DNA from: Solen grandis
Taxonomy: Eukaryota; Mollusca; Bivalvia; Adapedonta; Solenidae
DNA: 64,000 nucleotides
Assembly: GCA_021229015.1 (NCBI GenBank)
Contig: CM037777.1
Span: forward strand, 27,095,002 to 27,159,001
Direction of reading: 5' to 3'
Shown here: positions 23,040-34,389 of the stretch, piece after piece
Position numbering within the stretch: the stretch's first letter is position 1
Layout of the letters: each line of letters starts with the position of its first letter
Position numbers and translations under genes: made by a program
Notes under the pieces: generated by a model
What the model saw: the letters and a program-made list of their open reading frames with translations, nothing else
Databases searched by the model: none
What the model was told of the DNA's origin: nothing

Positions 23040-23232
23040 CCCTTTACCGGTATATCATGAATATTCATGTAAAAATTAATGACTTTATTATTAATTGACT
23101 GAACTTTACATTGTATTTGAGACAAGACATTTTTCTTTGCCATGAAAACTTTGTAGAATCTGAGATACAATATTGTATCAATATCAGGAGTTCTCCGATC
23201 TGTGTCTGCTCAGTAGGTTAAGAGTTAAGTTT
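23040..23232 (+). repeat. Repeat family B copy
   Basis: AACCCTTTACCGG..ATCATGAATATTCATG, TTAATTGACTGAACT, TTTGCCATGAAAACTTTGTAGAATCTGAG and a GTTAAGAGTTAAG end parallel the copy at 14285. Diverged. Confidence 0.6.
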
Positions 23233-23371
23233 TGATTATGATCATGGAGCCTTTATACTAAAGACTTAAAAAAGGGATTATTTGGATATTTCAGTTTTGA
23301 ATTTTTGTGATGCTGCAAGAACAGGTTCAGTGATAGAGAATAATTGAAATTGATAATTGATATTAATGTAA

Positions 23372-23374
<3 letters not shown>

Positions 23375-23410
<36 letters not shown>
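23375..23410 (+). repeat. Poly-A tract of 36
   Basis: An uninterrupted A run. It could be the tail of a retroposed element, but nothing recognisable lies just upstream. Shorter homopolymers occur at 24419-24440, 46475-46501 (T) and 50470-50490. Confidence 0.9.
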
Positions 23411-23413
<3 letters not shown>

Positions 23414-24435
23414 AAGTGCTGAAGGCACTGAAGTTGTGTGTGTCTAAAGTGGAAGAGGGTTTTACAAGCTGCAGATATGCAGGGTAACTTAGTTTTTGCC
23501 AGATACCAACTTAGTATTAAAATAATGAAAAATTGCTGTTTTGGATTTGTTACCTTTTGATTTAGATATGCATATTTGATATATGGCGATCAATGTTTAA
23601 TTGTTAACATTCTGTTGAAATAAATGGTGTGTTCATGTTTAATTTCTTGTAATGACCTTGTTAATGCAAAGTTTAAGTGTGTTTATTGGGAATTGCTTGA
23701 TAAATTGACCCCGTTCATTTAATTTACTTTGATAAACAAAAGAAATGCTATTTATAGATGCAAGAATCAGTGGCTCCTAAGCAACTTTGGATAGGAGATA
23801 TACAGGTATTGGCCATTCTATAGTGCAACAAATACCCCTCAAGGTTTCTGACATTGATAGCTTGATGTAATTATTAGTAAGTTACAAGGATTTGTATTGC
23901 AATTGGATCATTGTACCACCACTACATGACCGAAATCCACCATCCAAATTCAACTATGAACCACCTTCAATGCATCAAAAGAAACTATTCCTCCGCATGG
24001 TAAAGTAACAGTTACGCAACATCATAGAGAAATTAATTCTTTTGTGCTTTTATGCCACATACAATTATTGTTTCTCCAAAATATATATATATATTTTTTT
24101 TTTACTCAAAATTGAGTTTTTAGCTGCATATCAGCATTCCTGTGTTGTAGATTTTTGTTCGATTGTTTGATCATTTATACATTTGGTTTTTAATGATCAG
24201 AAACAGATGCTGAGAATGTAGATACTCTAGTTATGAATGACTATGTCACACACAACTAATAGCAAAAAACATAGTTTTTCCAAGTTTTTTGCTCTGCATG
24301 GCAGATGCATTATTGAATGAAATGCTGTAAATATTTTTATTTGAAAAAAATGCAGCAAAATTAAAAAAAGGTGGGGAGCATTTATTAAAAAATGTTAAAA
24401 CATTGGTTAGTATAAAACAAAAAAAAAAAAAAAAA
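23411..24435. other. Non-coding, nothing recognised
   Basis: AT-rich with no repeat copy or exon seen. Confidence 0.5.
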
Positions 24436-24439
24436 AAAA

Positions 24440-24570
24440 ATTGTGTCACCAGCTGCTGTAAGTAGAGTTGACACATAGGTAACACTTTTCCATCTTCTGT
24501 CTGTCTGTCTGTCTTTCACACTTCAGTAGTTGACACAAAGTCATATGTTCCAAAGAACACTCTTGATCAA
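24440..24570 (+). repeat. Dispersed repeat, second copy of the 918-1085 family
   Basis: TTGTGTCACCAGCTGCTGTAAG, CTTCTGTCTGTC (expanded CTGT) and TTCCAAAGAACACT parallel 918-1085. Confidence 0.6.
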
Positions 24571-24629
24571 GTTTTTGCTTAGGCAGATGCATACTGTCAA
24601 AATTGTGATTGAAAAAAGAATGCAAAATG

Positions 24630-25830
24630 AAGTGAATAACAAAATAGCCTCGATGAGAGAAACCTTAAGAGACATGGGTGGGAACATCTGTTAGAACAGG
24701 TTTTAGTGAAACAACAAAATAGCCTCGATGAGAGCAGGCTTTAGGGACAGGGTGGGAAATCTTTAGACAGGTTTAGTGAAACAGGTGGGGAGTATCTAAT
24801 AGAGCAGACATTAGAGACAGAAGTGGGGAGTCTCTTTTAGAGCAAGCTTTATTGAAACAAGAAGGGAGAATCTAATAGAGCAAGCTTTAGAGACAAAATG
24901 GGGAGTATCTATTTAAGCAGGCTTTTATTGAAACAATTGGAGAGCATTTTAGAGACAGAAGTGGGGAGTCTCTTTTAGAGCAAGCTTTATTGAAACAAGT
25001 GGGGAATATCTAATAGAGCAAACTTTAGGGACAAAAATGGGGAGTATCTATTTAAGCAGTTCTTATTGAAACAATTGGAGAGCATTTTAGAGACAGAAGT
25101 GGGGAGTATCTATTAGAGCGGGCTTTATTGAAACAAGTGGGGAGTATTTAATAGAGCAAACTTTAGGGACAAAAATGGTGAGGATCTGTTTGTATTTAAG
25201 CAGGCTTTATTGAAACAAGCGAGGAGTATCTAATAGAGCAGGCTTTAGAGACAAAAATGGGGAGTATCTAATTAATACCAAAAGTGCATATGTGATATGC
25301 GGCATAATTGCCAACGCCTGGTGCGGACTCGGAAATCCAAGATGGCGTCCAAGATGGCCGCCATAAATCGCAAGTTCAGAGAAAATATTTTATCTGTTTG
25401 TTACAAATTTATTTACAGAGGTAGTTCAAAATATTTGCATGATTATTACTCCTTCCATAATGTACATCAAATTCATATAAAACAATAGCAAATTCAAGGT
25501 CAAGGTCAAGGTCATTTCAGGGTCAAAGTGGACGCCATCTTGGATTTCCGAGTCCGCACCAGGCGTTGGCAATTTATGCCGGCAGTTTCATATAGTACAG
25601 ACATTGGCGAACATTTTGGTATATAACATTGCTTGTTCTACTTTTATGGCCACCCCAACCCCCAAAAGTCACTGATTGTCACCCCACTATTAAGCAGGCT
25701 TTTATTTACACAATTGGAGGGCATTTTTGAGACAGAAGTGGGGAGCTGTTAGAGCTGGCTTTATTGAAACAAAGGAGCATCTTATAGAGCAGGCTTTAGG
25801 GACAAAAGTGGGCATAGTCTATTGGGCCAG
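24630..25830 (+). repeat. Minisatellite of GTGGGGAGTATCTAATAGAGC units
   Basis: At least ten imperfect units alternate between a GGGGAGTATCTAATAGAGCA..CTTTAGAGACA module and a variant ending TTTATTGAAACAA. Spacing is about 38-80 bp. The array runs 24630-25274 and resumes about 25683-25830, interrupted by the palindromic element at 25275-25623. Non-coding. Confidence 0.88.
25275..25623. mobile_element. Palindromic MITE inserted in the minisatellite
   Basis: Terminal arms of about 75 bp (about 25275-25350 and 25530-25623) are inverted repeats. The inner 50 bp are almost perfect (GCCAACGCCTGGTGCGGACT and its complement), and the outer ends read ATACCAAAA/TTTTGGTAT. The centre contains AAGGTCAAGGTCAAGG. 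The ORF at 25297-25488 lies across an arm and is not a gene. Confidence 0.85.
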
Positions 25831-25839
25831 GCAAAATAA

Positions 25840-26324
25840 TAAGGATGAATATGGTACATTAGACTGATGACACACCAGGGTACCAGTCACTTTATTCCAC
25901 ATGAAATGTCAGATTTCTCACTTTGCAGATCTCCAAGAACTCTACAATGTCAGGCAGCTTATTTTTTTATCTACCAACAATTTATTTTGTACTTTTGGTG
26001 TTGTCTTTTGTTGTATTGTTTTAATCTTTCCCTGGTGAGAAATTATGCTGAATAAAAGAGACTTTAAATTTACTTCACCAGAAACAGAGATTGTTTTGCA
26101 GGTTTAATGGATTAATGTCCCTAAGTGATCGTGTTTCCTGGTGTTTGTTAGATGTTGAGGATAAATAATGATGGTAGTGCCTGAGTAAAACTGAACTATC
26201 CCTAACTGTCAGAAGATCATGTTTTCCAAGTCTTTTCAGCTGTAAGCAATAACGACCCTTCTGACCAGTATAAAACCAGATCAGCCTGAAAGTTATAGGG
26301 GGAATGTCTATTAGGGCAGGCATA
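25840..26324. other. Non-coding, nothing recognised
   Basis: No exon or repeat match was seen. Short ORFs on both strands lack motifs. Confidence 0.5.
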
Positions 26325-26880
26325 GGGCATCATGCTACTCTGGTAGAGCACATGATTGCAGAATAGGAAGTTTGTGTGCTTGAACCCCTTTGGAGGCGAG
26401 GATTTTTCATAGCCTTCCCAGCAGTTTTTTTCCTTCTATAACTGGTACCCATAAAAGGACCCATTCACAATTTAGAAGGGACCCAAATTGATTCACAATA
26501 CAAATATGTATTTTTTAAAGAGGCATAGTTTAAGCCATTCAGCTGAATTAATTAAGGTTCTCCTCTTCCACAATCTCAGGTTCTTGAAAATATAAACAAT
26601 TCCTTACCATTTTGCAGAATAGCAAGGTATTCTGTCATAACCCACATTTCCTCCTCACAATATCAGCAGAAACGCTGCTTCTTTTTTTTTTTTTTTTGGC
26701 AATATTGAGAAAAACAATGCCAATTTTCTCATACGAAGGGGTATCAGACCAATTCACAATTCAAGGAAAAAAATCACTACCTTCCCAGATGCAAAGTACC
26801 TTTCTCAGGAATAGCCGAGAGGGATAAGTTTATGTTGTAAAGATTTGTTTCCCAATCATCTGTCAAATATATAAGTAAAA
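26325..26880 (+). mobile_element. SINE-1 copy split by a 358-bp insertion
   Basis: The head and first half (GGTAGAGCACATGATTGCAG, TTGAACCCCTTTGGAGG) end in CCTTCCCAG at 26413-26421. The second half resumes with CCTTCCCAG at 26780-26788, then GCAAAGTAC and TTTCCCAATC. Removing 26422-26788 leaves a sequence collinear with SINE-1 at 14913. The 9-bp repeat is the likely target duplication of the inserted segment. Confidence 0.8.
26422..26779. mobile_element. Insertion of unknown class in a SINE
   Basis: These 358 bp are flanked by the 9-bp direct repeat CCTTCCCAG. The interior contains GATTCACAAT and AATTCACAAT motifs and a poly-T run near 26680-26697. No coding motif and no clear terminal inverted repeat was found. 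Confidence 0.65.
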
Positions 26881-27481
26881 AATTTAGGTTAATTATAATG
26901 GACAGACTAGGTACTACATTTTTTTTACTTCTGAAACATGCTCCTCTCTCCTCTTGTCTCACTCTTCTGTATCCTGAAGATCAGGAGGCTCAGATTGAGA
27001 ACTGAAGCTTTCCTATGTCAAAATTGTAAAATTGTGTATGGTTAAATATCCAGTTTCAGGAGTATGATGTTTGGATGGTTTGACGTAGGACCATTGGATG
27101 GATCCTACAGAGTCTGTAGATATACTTGAGTGTCTTGATTTCAAGAACTTGAATCATGCATCAATTGTGTAATCCATTTGGAAAGCGTAAGAGTCTAAGA
27201 AGGCTGTGGTCTAATGAAGTAGATGGAATATTAGATATAGGTTAACAGGCCTACAGTTAATCATTGGAATTTTGATTAAATGATTTTTTAAACAGGGTTG
27301 CTTTCAAATCAATCACTTCAGATTGTGATGCAGATAAATAAGGAACATTTTACTGTTTGCTCTGTATGTTAACTTGCAGAAAATATTTTTTTCTTTAGTT
27401 TCAGCAAGTGTATTGATGAACAAAATTGAGTATCGATACAAATTCATCCAGCAAATATTGTTGATACATTAATATCAAAGG
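26881..27481. other. Non-coding, nothing recognised
   Basis: No exon or repeat match was seen. Confidence 0.5.
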
Positions 27482-27733
27482 TTAACCTTTTCCCTCATAG
27501 AGGACACCATGAAAAGACCTATGCGAACAGCATAAAACCAGATCAGCCTGCGAGTAACTCGCAGGCTGATCAGGTTTTATGCTGTTCGTTGCTCCCCAGT
27601 GGTCTGGAAATGGGGATTATATATATAATTTAGTTAAATTTGGTAATGTTTTAACTGTGGTTTTCTGCAGATCAGGCTTTATGTGGTACCTACTGAGTGC
27701 GTCAAAATGAGTCTATATGAGTGAAAGGGTTAA
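27482..27733 (+). mobile_element. MITE-A copy 3
   Basis: Ends TTAACCTTTTCCC and GTGAAAGGGTTAA, with the internal palindrome CGAGTAACTCGCAGGCTGAT and the CTGCAGATCAGGC motif. It is 252 bp and similar to copy 4 only 600 bp away. Confidence 0.88.
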
Positions 27734-27935
27734 GATAACAGCCTTTATTCTAGGTTACTAACAATGAACATTTTGATGATGATAGTTCTTTCATAAGTAT
27801 GGTATGGTACATTCAGTGAGGACCTTGTTTGGTGCATTGAAGATATTGTTGCCAAACAAAAAGAAACTTTCAGTCTTCCTAATGATCTTGAGGTTGCGGG
27901 TTTAATATGTTATACAGCATAATATCCTGGGTTGT

Positions 27936-28157
27936 TTAACCCTTAACCTGCTGAATTTCTCAAATGGACTTAGCCAGCACCTTTTTTGGAAGTGTCCATT
28001 ATCAATCTTAGGGATAACAAGATGAAAACCTGTAGTTGGTCAGCCAACAATTAAGAGCCAGGCCAGCCTGCACGGATGTGACACGATGTGCAAGCTGGCC
28101 TGGCTCTTTACTGGTGGCAAAGGTTAGTACTTACAGTTCCAGCAGCGTAAGGGTTAA
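27936..28157. mobile_element. MITE-D, TTAACCCTTA ends
   Basis: TTAACCCTTAACCTGCTG at the left is matched by CAGCGTAAGGGTTAA at the right. An internal inverted repeat, AAGAGCCAGGCCAGCC with GGCTGGCCTGGCTCTT, forms a strong central hairpin. The plan resembles MITE-A (TTAACCCTT ends plus a central palindrome with CAGCCTGC), but the sequence is otherwise different. Confidence 0.8.
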
Positions 28158-28323
28158 GACTGGTTTGTCTGGTATCAGAATTTTGTGACTATATAGCATG
28201 ATACAATTGTATAGCAGTATGGCAACACAGTATCTGTCTCTCCAAAATTTAATGTCTGAAATGCTGCCCATGAGATGTAAAATCTGTCAAACAACTAAAT
28301 TATCAAAACTATTGACCACATTA

Positions 28324-28593
28324 TTAACCCTTTCCCTCATAGAGGAAACCATGAAATGACCTATGCGAACAGCATAAAACCAGATCAGCCTGCGAGTTAA
28401 GCATAAAACCAGATCAGCCTGCGGTAACTCGCAGGCTGATCAGGTTTTATGCTGTTCGCTGCTCCTCAGTGGTCTGGAAATGAGAATTTTGTAATTAAAT
28501 TTGGTAAGGTTTAACTGTGGTTTTCTGCAGATCAGGCTTTATGTGGTACCTATTGAGTGCGTTAAAATGAGTCTATATGAGGGAAAGGGTTAA
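28324..28593 (+). mobile_element. MITE-A copy 4 with internal duplication
   Basis: Ends TTAACCCTTTCCCTCA and GGGAAAGGGTTAA. The segment GCATAAAACCAGATCAGCCT occurs twice in tandem in the left arm, making this copy longer (270 bp) than the others. Confidence 0.88.
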
Positions 28594-28745
28594 GACCAAT
28601 TGACATCATATTAAAGACCAGTTGACATTATTATGAAGACCAGTGACCACATTATTAGGCCCAGTTAATCACAGTATGAAGACCAGTTAAGTTCTTAAGA
28701 CCAAAAGTTGACAACATTGTTCAAACCAGTTGAGATAATTGTGAA
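28594..28745 (+). repeat. Degenerate AAGACCAGTTGACA minisatellite
   Basis: Imperfect units of about 30 bp built on GACCAGTTGACAT and GAAGACCAGT. Related units occur at 30040-30165, on the other side of the element at 29007-29641. Confidence 0.6.
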
Positions 28746-29006
28746 GCAAATATTCTTTAATTAGAATATAATCTATTTGTTGTGTATTGAAACACAGGTT
28801 TGGAGTTCAGGATATAATGAGGATTATTATATTATGAGGGTGTAGCCCTATTTATATAATTATTCGCACCTGAACAAAAAAACTGTGTTTATACACTATA
28901 AAAGACGGGTGAAGATAGATTATTTCTATTTTATCTATAGTTTTTTCTGTTTTTCATCGTTTTTTATTTGGATTACATGCTTTAGACATAGAAACTGAAA
29001 ACCGAA

Positions 29007-29641
29007 TTACTGTAAATGCTCATGTATTGTGCGCACTATACATTCAAGTCCATGGTCGAAATCTATTTTACTTTTATAAAGCGCATTAATTCTTTGTACA
29101 TTGAGGAGGCCGTCATTTATTTTGTTTAGCCGCAGGTGTTATTCTATTGAGCTACATGTAACAAAAGTTCTGCTTCCGCAAGTCAGTCATGTGATGATTA
29201 TTATTCACAGCTCTAGTATCAACATTCAGCTTGCATTGTTATGTTGTTACGTACTAGCTAGAATATGGTCTGAATGCGCTAAGAACAATAAATGATTGTA
29301 AAAAAAAATTATCATTAAAATATAGCTAAAATTTTCTGAAAATAATCAATATAAACAAAATGAATATGAAAATGAGAACAATGGTTTCGTAAGCGTTTAC
29401 TTCACAATTATAGAAATCGCAGACTACAATTTTCTGGCAGTTATATATAATAAAGCTTTAATACCGATTTAAAGTATGAAAAATTCTTATATAGACTTTG
29501 CCGATATGGCTTCTTAGTGGGTGGGATAAAGTTTAGAAACACTACATCAAAAACTGAATTCTTATGTATTGTGTGCACCCCTTCTCCAAAATCTAAATTG
29601 AAGTCATAGAAATGCGCACAATTCATGAGCATTTACGGTAA
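29007..29641. mobile_element. Non-autonomous element with inverted ends (635 bp)
   Basis: The left end TTACTGTAAATGCTCATGTA and right end TCATGAGCATTTACGGTAA are inverted repeats of about 28 bp including GTGCGCA/TGCGCAC. The interior has no transposase. A 64-residue ORF at 29101 is not conserved-looking. Confidence 0.75.
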
Positions 29642-30640
29642 CTATCCCCCAGCTTGCTGATCGATTACCTCCCTTGTATATACAGATTGATAGATAAAGG
29701 TAAAGAAAAATGCACACAATCTATAAGATATAATTTATTTATTTAAATTTATTTGTTTTCATGTATTATCCATGTAATTAAGAACATCTAAACTGAAAAT
29801 ATTCACATGTCACGTGTAATCCACTACTATCCATGACGTTTGACTATGATAATTACATTTAATGATAAACTGTTACAAGCGCATAAAATGTAATGACAAT
29901 AAATTCTTATGAGTGTGCGCTTTGACATGTGTTTTGTTGCAAATTACCACAACAGTTTGTTTCCTTCTCTCTGTATAGAGAGAAAGATGGGAGTTGTGTT
30001 AGAATGAGATAAAATATCTAAATGACTAGCATAATATTATGACCAGTTCACTATGAGTATAATCAAGACAACATTGTTACGATAATTTGACATCATCATG
30101 AAGACCAGTGACTACATTCTAAAGACCTGTTGACCTCATTAGTATCATTTTTAAGACCACTTAGGTCCATAGTTCTAATGGTTGTCTTTTAGTAGCTATA
30201 TCATTTTACATTCTTGTGGAAATGAGTTACATTTTTACCATAGTCTCAGACTCCTTATAATACCCCTAACGATCACTGCTAATAAGCCGTTCACAAAATA
30301 GCTTATTCTGCTAAAGGTCAGGGTATGCTTTTATTGACGACTTTTGGACTTTTGCGCTGGTCAACAAGGACCAGGGAGAAGATACAGACATCTATGAATA
30401 ACTGATTAGTACAAATCCACTGTGTCATCTCTCAGTTGCTGTATCGATAATGGGATGGTTTGTTTGTGGTGGGAGGGAGAGAAATGATTTTTCCAAGTTT
30501 GGCATTCGGGCATTTTGTATGGGAGTAATGTGAAGATTGACCATGCATCACTGTAGAGTTTATGGAAGAAATCGAAAGGAAGTATAGATAAAAATTGTTG
30601 GTTAATCAAAAAAGCTTCTCAATTGTTTGTTTGTTTGTTG
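29642..30640. other. Non-coding with traces of minisatellite
   Basis: About 30040-30165 carries GACCAGTT/GACATCAT-type units like those at 28594. No gene was seen. Confidence 0.5.
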
Positions 30641-30950
30641 GGTTAAATGTCTATCCCACTGACAGATTTTCAGTCATTTGGAGACTGTTTCTAATTGACC
30701 ATTACGTTATGCAGTTGACCTTGTGACCTTAACCTTGACCTAATTTTGATGGGAAAAAAAAAAAGCAAAAAAAAAAGCAGTGTCTGGACAGGATTACCTT
30801 TTGGTTATTCTGCTATAACTTCTATGTGCTTCATTTGATTGCTTAATATTTGGACAGTAGGACCTCTTCATTATATGCAGTTGACCTTGACCTTTGACAT
30901 ACTTTAGATGGGGGAAAAAAAAACACATCAGGTCTTGTTGTGTTTTGAAC
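30640..30950 (+). repeat. Two diverged units containing TGCAGTTGACCTTG
   Basis: TGCAGTTGACCTTG..GACCT..TTTGATGGG with an A-run occurs at about 30712-30775 and 30880-30925. Such GACCTTGACC-rich units recur at 12.4, 25.5 and 48.8 kb. Confidence 0.5.
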
Positions 30951-33172
30951 AAGTTTTGATGCAAAGCTTATCTCAAAACTCTGTAATACAGTTAATGGAC
31001 TGAATATGTCTTAAAGTTGATTGGTGATTGAGTCGAGTGGTGATTGCTTATGTGATACTTTCAATTGAGGATGGACAGTTGTTTGATTGAGTGGTTGATA
31101 GTGGTATTGCATGTTCCTGTGATGTTTAAGTATTATTTGGCCGTATAATTACAATGATTTGATGGAGTATGACCTAATATAGCATGATTTACATAGAAAA
31201 ACATAGTCTTTGATACAAGTTGATCTTCAATCTGTTTTGTAAGGCAGAATATAATTTGGAATGATAGAGTACATTGAGAAATAAGTTAAAAAATTAAGTG
31301 GCACCTGATTTTGCTAGGGAAAATGAAAAAAAAAACTTTCAGAAAGTTCTGGCTATGATAAATCTTGAAAGACAGAGATTAAATTAAGGTTCTACCAATT
31401 TTTATAAGAGAGAAAATTGGAAAATAAAAGTTGATGGAATGATTTATTACAATTAATACTTTTGGTCTAGATGTTGTTAATGGTCTCGGGGCTGTCTGTG
31501 AAAGTATAGAAAGATAAGGAGATGTTGAAAAAGATGTAATTTATGGTCTGGTGGCAGACTGACTGTAAAACTATAGAAAATATAGAAACAGAAGGAGTCT
31601 AGGTATCAAAATATCAAGTCTTTAGTGTATTGCTGAATTGTCTTTCTCAACAATCAAGCCATTTGCTGAAGAAAGAGAAAGGAGAAAGCTAGTATTGGGG
31701 GTTTGAGAGTGAAAGTGATGGATGACATTGCTTAAGAGTAGCATTTGCTACTTCAGGATGTACAATAGTTTTTCCCCTTGGATTTTTTTTACATTGATCA
31801 GAAACTACTCATTCTTCTACTTGGTTACTCGGTTGGACCAGTACTTTGCACCAGGAATATTATGAAAAATTCTTACCCAAGCAGGGTTTAAATCCACAAC
31901 TTTGCAATTTGCAGCCATTTATGAACAAGAATCTTATATAAATGAGATTATACTTATTGGTCTCTGGTATTTATCTTCAAAAAAAAAAATGTGTTTTAAC
32001 ATTTTTCCGCAAAATATTTCCCAAGATTACAATTGTCATACATTAATATATTTGACATCTAAATCAATTTATAAGACAGCTCCTGGAAAGAAGGATCTGT
32101 CTGATCTGGATTTCCTCTGTTTTCCAAAATAAAAATGTCAAAATATACCTGTATGATATTTAGGTACAATTCATACTAAAACTTACATTATTAATGAACA
32201 AGTCACTTGTGAAATAGTTATTTTGCCAATATTTGAAGCTGACTAACAGAATAATAGCTCACAGTTTTGACTATCATATAAGGGTTATTGATTTTTTTTT
32301 TAAACATCAATAATTGATTTTAGTCTGAAGAGAACAAAAAGTGAAATAATTTTTTCCACATATCTTTTCAGAAGATGGTGAATTTTCTTAAACATATTTA
32401 AAGGAAAAATATTTTTTTAAAGATGCACATTTGGTTTTATTTTAAATTCTCATCTTGCATGATTCCTTTGCAATTTCCTTAATTTCATTTTAAAGCTACA
32501 AATAAAAAGTTCAGTATTCTAGCAAAATTTACAGATATTGTGTTTTGTTAATGAGTGTCACTTGAAATTGGGTTTTGCTAAATTAAAATTTTAGGAAATT
32601 ATTTCCCAATTTCAGCTAAAACAATTCTTATGCCATTCTAATTTAGCATCAATGCATTAAGATAAGACTGTTAGAATAATTTCAATAATCTATTGGCTTT
32701 TTATCTGAATAATAAACAAATTATGACGCATAATAGAAATTGAATTGCATTGATTTATAATAGCCCCACTGTTAATTTGATTTTAACAATGCAATATGTT
32801 TGTTCAAGACAGTGGCACCATTAGGATGTCATCTCATATTCTTGTAATCTTTAACAACTTACAAAAATTAATACCACTAATTATATTTCATATGTTTAAG
32901 GCTTGTGGCAAAGACTGAAAAAAATATTTATCACTTTCTACTCGATGAATGAATGGCTAAATTGAGAATTAAATATCCTGAAATCTTTAAATCTAAATAT
33001 TTTTAAGTTGTTCAATTACAGCTTGAAAAATTATAATTATTTCTTGACTAAAAAAAGTTAAGACCTCTCTGTACTCCATATGTTTTTCCAGTTTGTTACA
33101 GTGGGAATTTATTGAAAGTAAGGTCAGCTGCTCTCAAATAGTATCGTGAACAAAACATTGTGATTTTTAGTC
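30951..33172. other. Non-coding AT-rich stretch
   Basis: It holds a decayed SINE-1 in minus orientation at about 31815-31905 (CCAGTACTTTGCACC, GGGTTTAAATCC). Otherwise nothing was recognised in 2.2 kb. Confidence 0.55.
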
Positions 33173-33615
33173 AATCTCATTAAAATCAGATTCAGTATGC
33201 AAATGGGATCTGACCACATCGTATAGAGGTCGTCTCAGATTGACCTTTGTATAAACCAATCAAATCAGCGGCTACAGAATCATTTGGGATATCGGGAGCA
33301 GGGGGGGGCGGAGTAACCACATCAATCTCACAAAATGTCTAAGTAGCTGGGTAGCTCATTCGGTAGAGCATTCGACCTGTAAGTAAAAGGCCCCGGGTTC
33401 GTGTCCGGTCAAGCTGCACATTTTTTTCACCCTATGACATATGTTTTACCTAAGTCAGTTAGAAACGGTCTGTTTAGTTGGTTTAAAATCGAGCACTTGT
33501 TTATGCATATGAATTACTTAAAAGGTCAATCTGACGTGACCCCTAATGCGATGTTGTCAGATCCTAATCGCGGATTGTAGAGGAGTGTAAATTAGGATAT
33601 GATTTAAATGAGATT
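33173..33615 (+). mobile_element. Inverted-repeat element with tRNA-like core, copy 1
   Basis: AATCTCATTAAAATCAGATT at the left is mirrored by ATGATTTAAATGAGATT at the right, and inside these AGGTCGTCTCAGATTGACC is echoed inverted by GGTCAATCTGACGTGACC. The middle (about 33346-33417) carries a tRNA-like segment with D-arm GCTCATTCGGTAGAGC and T-arm CCCCGGGTTCGTGTCCGG. The second copy is at 37318-37764. Confidence 0.8.
33346..33417 (+). tRNA. tRNA-like sequence inside a repeat (probably not functional)
   Basis: D-arm GCTCATTCGGTAGAGC, an anticodon region with CTGTAA (Tyr-like GTA at best) and B-box GGGTTCGTGTCC are visible. The acceptor stem pairs only in part and the anticodon stem is irregular, so it is best read as a pol III-type promoter module of the surrounding element. 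Confidence 0.35.
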
Positions 33616-33621
33616 GGTTTT

Positions 33622-33849
33622 TTAACCCTTTCCCTCATAGAGGACACCATGAAAAGACCTATGCGAACAGCATAAAACCAGATCAGCCTGCGAGTGATCA
33701 GGTTTTATGCTGTTCGCTGCTCCTCAGTGGTCTGGAAATGAGGATTTTGTAAATAAATTTGGTAAGGTTTAACTGGTTTTCTGCAGATCAGGCTTTATGT
33801 GATACCTATTGAGGGCGTCAAAATGAGTATATATGAGGGAAAGGGTTAA
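33622..33849 (+). mobile_element. MITE-A copy 5, abutting the 33173 element
   Basis: Ends TTAACCCTTTCCCTCA and GGGAAAGGGTTAA. Part of the central palindrome (the AACTCGCAGGCTG half) is missing, giving the shortest copy (228 bp). It begins 6 bp after the preceding element ends. Confidence 0.88.
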
Positions 33850-34389
33850 TTAATGTACAGCAGTTCAAACTCTATCCTATAGACCTAATCCTCAAAAGGC
33901 CATATGGAAATGACTTATTAGAAAATAAACAGTACACATCACTTACAAAGTGAACTACTGGAATGTGGATTTTATTTGTACAGGCCTTGGTTTTCCATCG
34001 CACATGAATTTTGGGCTACAAGAGCTATTGGATAGTCAGTACATCTGCTAATCAAGTATTGTGTGACATTTTTAACTTTATATGCCTGATGTCATAATGA
34101 CCCTTCTGGTATTTAACAATATTAAATAAACATGATAATATTTAGGTTAATTGTCACGGCTACTATCTTTGTTAGGATATTGACCTTTACAACCAGTATT
34201 TTTCAGGCTAATTGTGTTTAATATTGATTTCTGCTCCTTGATACTTTCTGGAGGGTATTATTACTAAGTTGAGAAAACTTGTGGCCCAATCTTTTTTGTC
34301 TTCTGTGTGAATAAATTGTATATACTATTGTAAAACAAAAAGACAAGATATGCTAAGATAAATACAAATGAGGTGAGGAGGTCAAATTT
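33850..34389. other. Non-coding, nothing recognised
   Basis: AT-rich. No exon or repeat match was seen. Confidence 0.5.

Noticed and set aside
25297..25488. A 63-residue ORF containing SKMASKMAA
   Set aside because: It is a translation of the MITE inverted-repeat arm.
24630..25830. CRISPR-like array
   Set aside because: The units are imperfect, variable in length, contiguous without unique spacers, and in an animal genome; it is a minisatellite.
33346..33417. A functional tRNA gene
   Set aside because: It lies inside a repeated element with a second diverged copy. Acceptor and anticodon stems are irregular.
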